Source: JBCCJA01 sp039045975 (GTDB lineage: Bacteria > Planctomycetota > Planctomycetia > Planctomycetales > Planctomycetaceae). Taken from it: DNA of 16,916 bases. Within the stretch, counting starts at the first letter, position 1, and every line of letters starts with the position of its first letter. Below the pieces are notes generated by a model. It worked only from the letters and a program-made list of their open reading frames with translations, ran no database searches and was not told the DNA's origin. A program made the translations under genes and the position numbers. Positions 13,581 to 16,916 of this stretch are shown here, piece after piece. Location: the NCBI GenBank assembly GCA_039045975.1, contig JBCCJA010000071.1:1-16916 (forward strand), read 5' to 3'.

Positions 13581-15329
13581 ATGAAAACATCGACGCCGCG
13601 ATCGATCGTTCGGGCCGCCACGCTCCTCGCGGCCGCGGTTTTGACCGCCGGTCCGACCGCTGCCGCGACCGCGCAGGGTCCGGAGCCGGCGGCGAATGAG
13701 GTCGTCGTCCGCGTCGGCCCGGGCGATTCATCGCTCGAAATCGTCGAAAGGTTCGCGAAAGTCGTGCGGCTCGACGACCGCATCAACCGGGTCGACGGCT
13801 TCGACCCCGAGGTCGTCGAGGTTAAACCACTCGACGCCCGCTCGATCCGCGTCCTCGCGCTCGCCCCCGGCGTGACGACGCTGACGCTGACGGACGAGAA
13901 CGACGACGTCGCGTCGGTCCGTGTCTTCGTCGGCGGCGACGTCAGGCATTTGCAGGAATACATCAGCCGCCTGTTCCCCGACACGTCGGTCGAGGCGGTC
14001 GAGATCAACGACGCGGTGCTGCTCCGCGGCTGGGTCACGCAGCCGGCCCAGATTACGCAGATCGTGCAGGTCGCCGAACGTTTTTACGCGACCGTGATCG
14101 ACCAGATGAACGTCGGCTCGGTCCAGCAGGTGATGCTCAAGGTCAAAGTCATGGAGGTGCAGCGGTCGAAGCTGCAGAAGCTCGGCGTGAACCTGTTGCT
14201 GGCCGGCTCGCGGGCTTCGCTCGGGACGAGTGTCGGTGCGATCACCGCCCTGAACTCGGTCGGCGGCGGGACCGTCTCCGGCGACTTCGACGGCGACGCG
14301 GTCCAGCTCGCGTTGAGCAGCATCGACGTGTTCGGACTGTCCGAGTTCGACGCCCTCGTCGAGGCCCTCAAAGAAGAACAGCTGCTGAAAATTCTCGCCG
14401 AGCCGAACCTCGTGACGACGAACGGCCGCCCAGCGAACCTGCTCGCCGGTGGCGAATTCCCGATCCTCGTGCCGAGCGGCCTCGGCCAGGTCGGCATCGA
14501 GTTCCGCGAGTTCGGCGTGCGGCTCGAGACGGTGCCGATCGTGCTCGGCCACGATCGCGTCCGTATCCAGCTACAAGCCGAAGTCAGTGACCGCGACTTC
14601 ACGAACTCGGTCGTCGTCTCGGGCACGGCGGTGCCGGCGTTGACGACCCGCCGTGCGAACACCCAGGTCGAGCTCGGCTTCGGCGAAAGCCTCATGATCG
14701 CCGGTCTTATTAGCAACATTCATACGGCGACCAACTCGAAAGTCCCGTATCTCGGCGACCTGCCGTGGATCGGTTCTCTGTTCAGCCGCAAAAGCTATGA
14801 CGAGGGCGAGACCGAACTTGTCATCGTGATCACTCCGGAACTCGTCGGCCCGATGCGGCCCGGACAGGTGCCCGCGATCGGACCCGGTATGAACACCGAA
14901 GCCCCGACCAGCCGCGAGCTGTACAAGTACAACATGATCGAGGTCCCGTCGTACGGCGGACCGTACGACGACTACGGCCGCGACCCCGGCGGGATCGCGA
15001 CCGATCCCGGCCTGTCGACGCCCCCGCGGCCGTTCGCGAGGCCGTTCTCGACCGGCGGACCGCCGCTGACCGAATACCGGACGGTCCCGTCGCAGGCCGC
15101 CCCGCCGATACCGACGTTCGCCCCGTCGACGCCGCCGGCACCGATCGAGGTCGAGTCGCTCCCGCCCGTCGTCGTCCCGCCGCCGGCGATCGAACCGACC
15201 GCGGCCGATCCCGCCGGGACGCCCGCCCTCGGCGTGCCGGCCGCACCGCCCGCCCCGGCGCCTCCGTCGGCCGCCCCGCCCGCCCTGCGGACCGGCCGGC
15301 TGCCGGGCCTGATCGGCCCGCCCCGCTGA
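13581..15329 (+). CDS. cpaC: Flp/Tad outer-membrane secretin CpaC/RcpA
   Basis: A 582-residue secretin. It has an N-terminal signal peptide (about 1-31, ending AAATA before Q), an N0/pilus-assembly N-terminal domain (about 40-115, VVVRVGPGDSSLEIVERF and VLALAPGVTTLTL), and a short linking domain. The secretin domain (about 180-425) contains LKVKVMEVQRSKLQKLGVNL, ILAEPNLVTTNGRPANLLAGGEFPI, ELGFGESLMIAGL and VPYLGDLPWIGSLFSRK. It would multimerise into the outer-membrane channel for Flp pili. After about residue 430 comes a ~150-residue tail very rich in Pro, Ala and Gly. ATG 13581 gives the signal peptide; the frame is open back to 13374 without protein-like sequence. It probably forms a unit with cpaE, 76 bp downstream. 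Confidence 0.94.
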   Translation: MKTSTPRSIVRAATLLAAAVLTAGPTAAATAQGPEPAANEVVVRVGPGDSSLEIVERFAKVVRLDDRINRVDGFDPEVVEVKPLDARSIRVLALAPGVTTLTLTDENDDVASVRVFVGGDVRHLQEYISRLFPDTSVEAVEINDAVLLRGWVTQPAQITQIVQVAERFYATVIDQMNVGSVQQVMLKVKVMEVQRSKLQKLGVNLLLAGSRASLGTSVGAITALNSVGGGTVSGDFDGDAVQLALSSIDVFGLSEFDALVEALKEEQLLKILAEPNLVTTNGRPANLLAGGEFPILVPSGLGQVGIEFREFGVRLETVPIVLGHDRVRIQLQAEVSDRDFTNSVVVSGTAVPALTTRRANTQVELGFGESLMIAGLISNIHTATNSKVPYLGDLPWIGSLFSRKSYDEGETELVIVITPELVGPMRPGQVPAIGPGMNTEAPTSRELYKYNMIEVPSYGGPYDDYGRDPGGIATDPGLSTPPRPFARPFSTGGPPLTEYRTVPSQAAPPIPTFAPSTPPAPIEVESLPPVVVPPPAIEPTAADPAGTPALGVPAAPPAPAPPSAAPPALRTGRLPGLIGPPR

Positions 15330-15405
15330 GCTTGCTGCCGTATTTGAATCCGCCCGGCCCGAGCCGCGCAGTCCGCCCGTCAAACAACGCCGTGGGATCC
15401 GACCG

Positions 15406-16620
15406 ATGAAGAGCGTCGTCCGTCTCGCCATCGTCGACCCGAACGACACGACGCGGGCGTCGCTGAAAAACCTGATGCTCGGCATCGACCTGGTGTGGCT
15501 GGAGGCCGAATGCTCGCGCTACGAGTTCTTCGGCGACGTCGTCACGCAGACACGGCCCGACCTCGCGATCGTAAATGTCGACTCCGACCGGGACGCCGCG
15601 CTAGCGTTGATCGCGTCGGTCACGAACGAACTGCCCGACTGCGCCGTGCTCGCGTTGAGCAATTCGCAGGAGGGCAGCCTGATCCTGCAGGCGATGCGGA
15701 ACGGCGCCCGCGAGTTCCTCGCCGCCCCGCCGAACATCGACGACTTCCTGGCCGCGCTCGACCGCATCCGTCAGCAGTCGGGCGGACGCGACGGCGACGG
15801 GCAGGTCCGCTCGTCGGAGATCATCACCGTCGCCGGCGTCAGCGGCGGGACCGGTTGCACGTCGTTAGCGGTGAACCTCGCGTGTGCCCTCGCGGCGGAT
15901 AAGCGGAACGCGGTCGCGCTCGTCGACCTCGACCTCGTCCTTGGCGACGCCGACGTCTGGCTCGACATCATCCCCGATTACACGATCGAAGACGTCGCCG
16001 AGAACATCTCCCGGCTCGACTACACGTTGCTCAAACGGTCGCTGACGAAGCACGACTGTGGCACGTTCCTGCTGCCGCGGCCGACCGACATCAGCGACAC
16101 GCCGATCATCGAACCGGCCGACCTGCGCCGCGTCGCCGCGTTGCTGAAGTCGACGTTCACGCACCTCGTGTTCGATATCAGCAAGTCGTTCACGCCGCTC
16201 GACCGTGCGGCTCTTGAGGTCGCCGACTCCGTCTTGCTAGTCACGCAGCTCGACCTGCCGAGCCTGCGGAACGTCGTCCGCCTGACGCAGTTCTTCGATC
16301 AAGACGAGAAGCTCGCCCCGAAGCTGAAAATGATCGTCAACCGCGCCGGACTCGACGGCGAGCAGATCAGCACCGCCCGGGCGCTCCAGACGATCGGCCG
16401 CGAGGTCTTCTGGGAGGTTCCGAACGACTATCCGACGATGGTCGAGTCGCGGAACAACGGCGTCCCGCTCGTGACGCTGGCCCCGAAGGCGAAACTGACG
16501 AAGTCACTCGTCGAGTTGGCCAAGAAGTTCTCCGCAGGAGACGCCGACCCGGAAGTCGCGACCGAGGGCGGCAAGAAGTCTCGCAGCCTGTTCGGCTTCC
16601 TCGGCAGCGCGAAGGGCTGA
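15406..16620 (+). CDS. cpaE: CpaE/TadZ-like pilus localisation ATPase homologue
   Basis: A 404-residue protein with an N-terminal receiver-like domain (about 5-120) and a MinD/ParA-type P-loop domain (about 135-385). In the receiver part, N57 stands at the phospho-acceptor position (PDLAIVNVDSD) and A107 replaces the conserved Lys, so it is a pseudo-receiver. The P-loop reads VSGGTGCTSLAVNLA: S146 replaces the signature Lys and C151 the Walker Lys. Walker A'-like VALVDLDLVLGDADVWLDI is kept. CpaE/TadZ proteins place the Tad machine at a cell site and often have degenerate P-loops, so nucleotide binding without hydrolysis is likely. The tail GKKSRSLFGFLGSAKG is basic and amphipathic, a possible membrane contact. 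The start is ATG 15406; the Shine-Dalgarno is weak. Confidence 0.92.
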   Translation: MKSVVRLAIVDPNDTTRASLKNLMLGIDLVWLEAECSRYEFFGDVVTQTRPDLAIVNVDSDRDAALALIASVTNELPDCAVLALSNSQEGSLILQAMRNGAREFLAAPPNIDDFLAALDRIRQQSGGRDGDGQVRSSEIITVAGVSGGTGCTSLAVNLACALAADKRNAVALVDLDLVLGDADVWLDIIPDYTIEDVAENISRLDYTLLKRSLTKHDCGTFLLPRPTDISDTPIIEPADLRRVAALLKSTFTHLVFDISKSFTPLDRAALEVADSVLLVTQLDLPSLRNVVRLTQFFDQDEKLAPKLKMIVNRAGLDGEQISTARALQTIGREVFWEVPNDYPTMVESRNNGVPLVTLAPKAKLTKSLVELAKKFSAGDADPEVATEGGKKSRSLFGFLGSAKG

Positions 16621-16622
16621 GC

Positions 16623-16645
16623 GTGACGACCCGGCGTCGCGTCAC
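16623..16645. terminator. Imperfect hairpin between convergent cpaE and small gene
   Basis: GTGACG (16623-16628) pairs with CGTCAC (16640-16645) around an 11-base interior. It lies directly after the cpaE stop and overlaps the stop of the minus-strand gene. Its place between convergent genes suits a bidirectional terminator, but no T-tract is present. Confidence 0.3.
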
Positions 16646-16890
16646 ACCGTGACGTCGAGCCGGCCCGGGCCGAGGTCGCGGACGGTCACGCCCGCCTTCG
16701 CCGCTCCCGTCGCCGCGTCCGAGGGGCCGGTCGATGCGTCGGACTTTTCCCGTTTCTGATTCCCGTCGCCCGCGTAGAAGCCCTCGGCGTCTCGGTCGGC
16801 GTCGGTGCCCTGGTCGGCCTCGGCCCGACGCGGTTCCCCCCTCGGGACGGCCCGGGCGGCGGTGACCGTCGAGCCGAGAGGGGCGGACAT
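16642..16890 (-). CDS. Small polar protein of unknown function, probable planctomycete family
   Basis: An 82-residue hydrophilic protein, MSAPLGSTVTAARAV at the start, ADRDAEGFYAGDG in the middle and RLDVTV at the end. No signal peptide or membrane segment is seen; it is probably disordered. About 89% of its codons end in G or C, as in neighbouring genes. I recall small planctomycete proteins with the same plan (a start like PLGS, a DRDADG-like centre and a terminal LDL/LDV motif), which supports it being real, but no function is known to me. It has no Shine-Dalgarno (a C-run and T-run precede it). Its ATG overlaps an ATG on the plus strand (CATG). It interrupts the plus-strand Tad run after cpaE. 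Confidence 0.55.
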   Translation of the reverse strand: MSAPLGSTVTAARAVPRGEPRRAEADQGTDADRDAEGFYAGDGNQKREKSDASTGPSDAATGAAKAGVTVRDLGPGRLDVTV

Positions 16891-16916
16891 GAGAAAAACA
16901 CGGGGGGGATTCGGCC

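Noticed and set aside
1..16916. CRISPR array, tRNA/rRNA genes, insertion sequences or prophage genes.
   Set aside because: No regularly spaced direct repeats, tRNA-like cloverleaf, transposase or phage protein was seen.

Overview
The window is high-GC DNA with dense genes and strong G/C preference at third codon positions. Gene content points to a planctomycete. The clues are a DUF58 protein of planctomycete type, an ABC-2 export operon with a planctomycete-style companion membrane protein, an ArgS with an extra charged helical insertion, and a Flp/Tad pilus locus whose CpaE lacks the Walker lysines. This assignment rests on recalled family resemblance; no database search was run.

Layout. 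1-1256: a DUF58/VWA-like gene (127-1047) preceded by a perfect 26-bp inverted repeat and followed by a gap with a long G.U-containing hairpin. 1257-7903: a plus-strand run of ABC-2 ATPase, ABC-2 permease, a membrane-anchored protein of unknown function, ribosomal silencing factor RsfS and arginyl-tRNA synthetase. Two of its junctions are stop/start overlaps (ATGA and TTGA), so translational coupling is likely. 7926-9550: two minus-strand genes, HIT-family then PIN-TRAM, convergent with argS. 9752-10612: purU (ACT plus formyltransferase), divergent from the HIT gene.

10613-16620: a Flp/Tad pilus locus. A 403-bp non-coding leader precedes the pilin flp. Next come a 35-codon membrane microprotein ORF framed by two very strong GC hairpins, then cpaA (prepilin peptidase), cpaB, a textbook intrinsic terminator, cpaC (secretin) and cpaE. 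CpaA would mature the Flp pilin, CpaC would form the outer-membrane channel, CpaB is its periplasmic/inner-membrane partner, and CpaE is a localisation ATPase-like factor. The motor (CpaF/TadA) and platform proteins (TadB/TadC) are not in the window. A small minus-strand gene (16642-16890) follows cpaE, so the cluster is interrupted or continues beyond the window.

The item most worth attention is the 35-aa transmembrane microprotein between flp and cpaA with its two flanking hairpins. Next are the internal terminator that splits the Tad cluster, the loss of key residues in CpaE and in the PIN-TRAM protein, and the perfect inverted repeat at the left edge.
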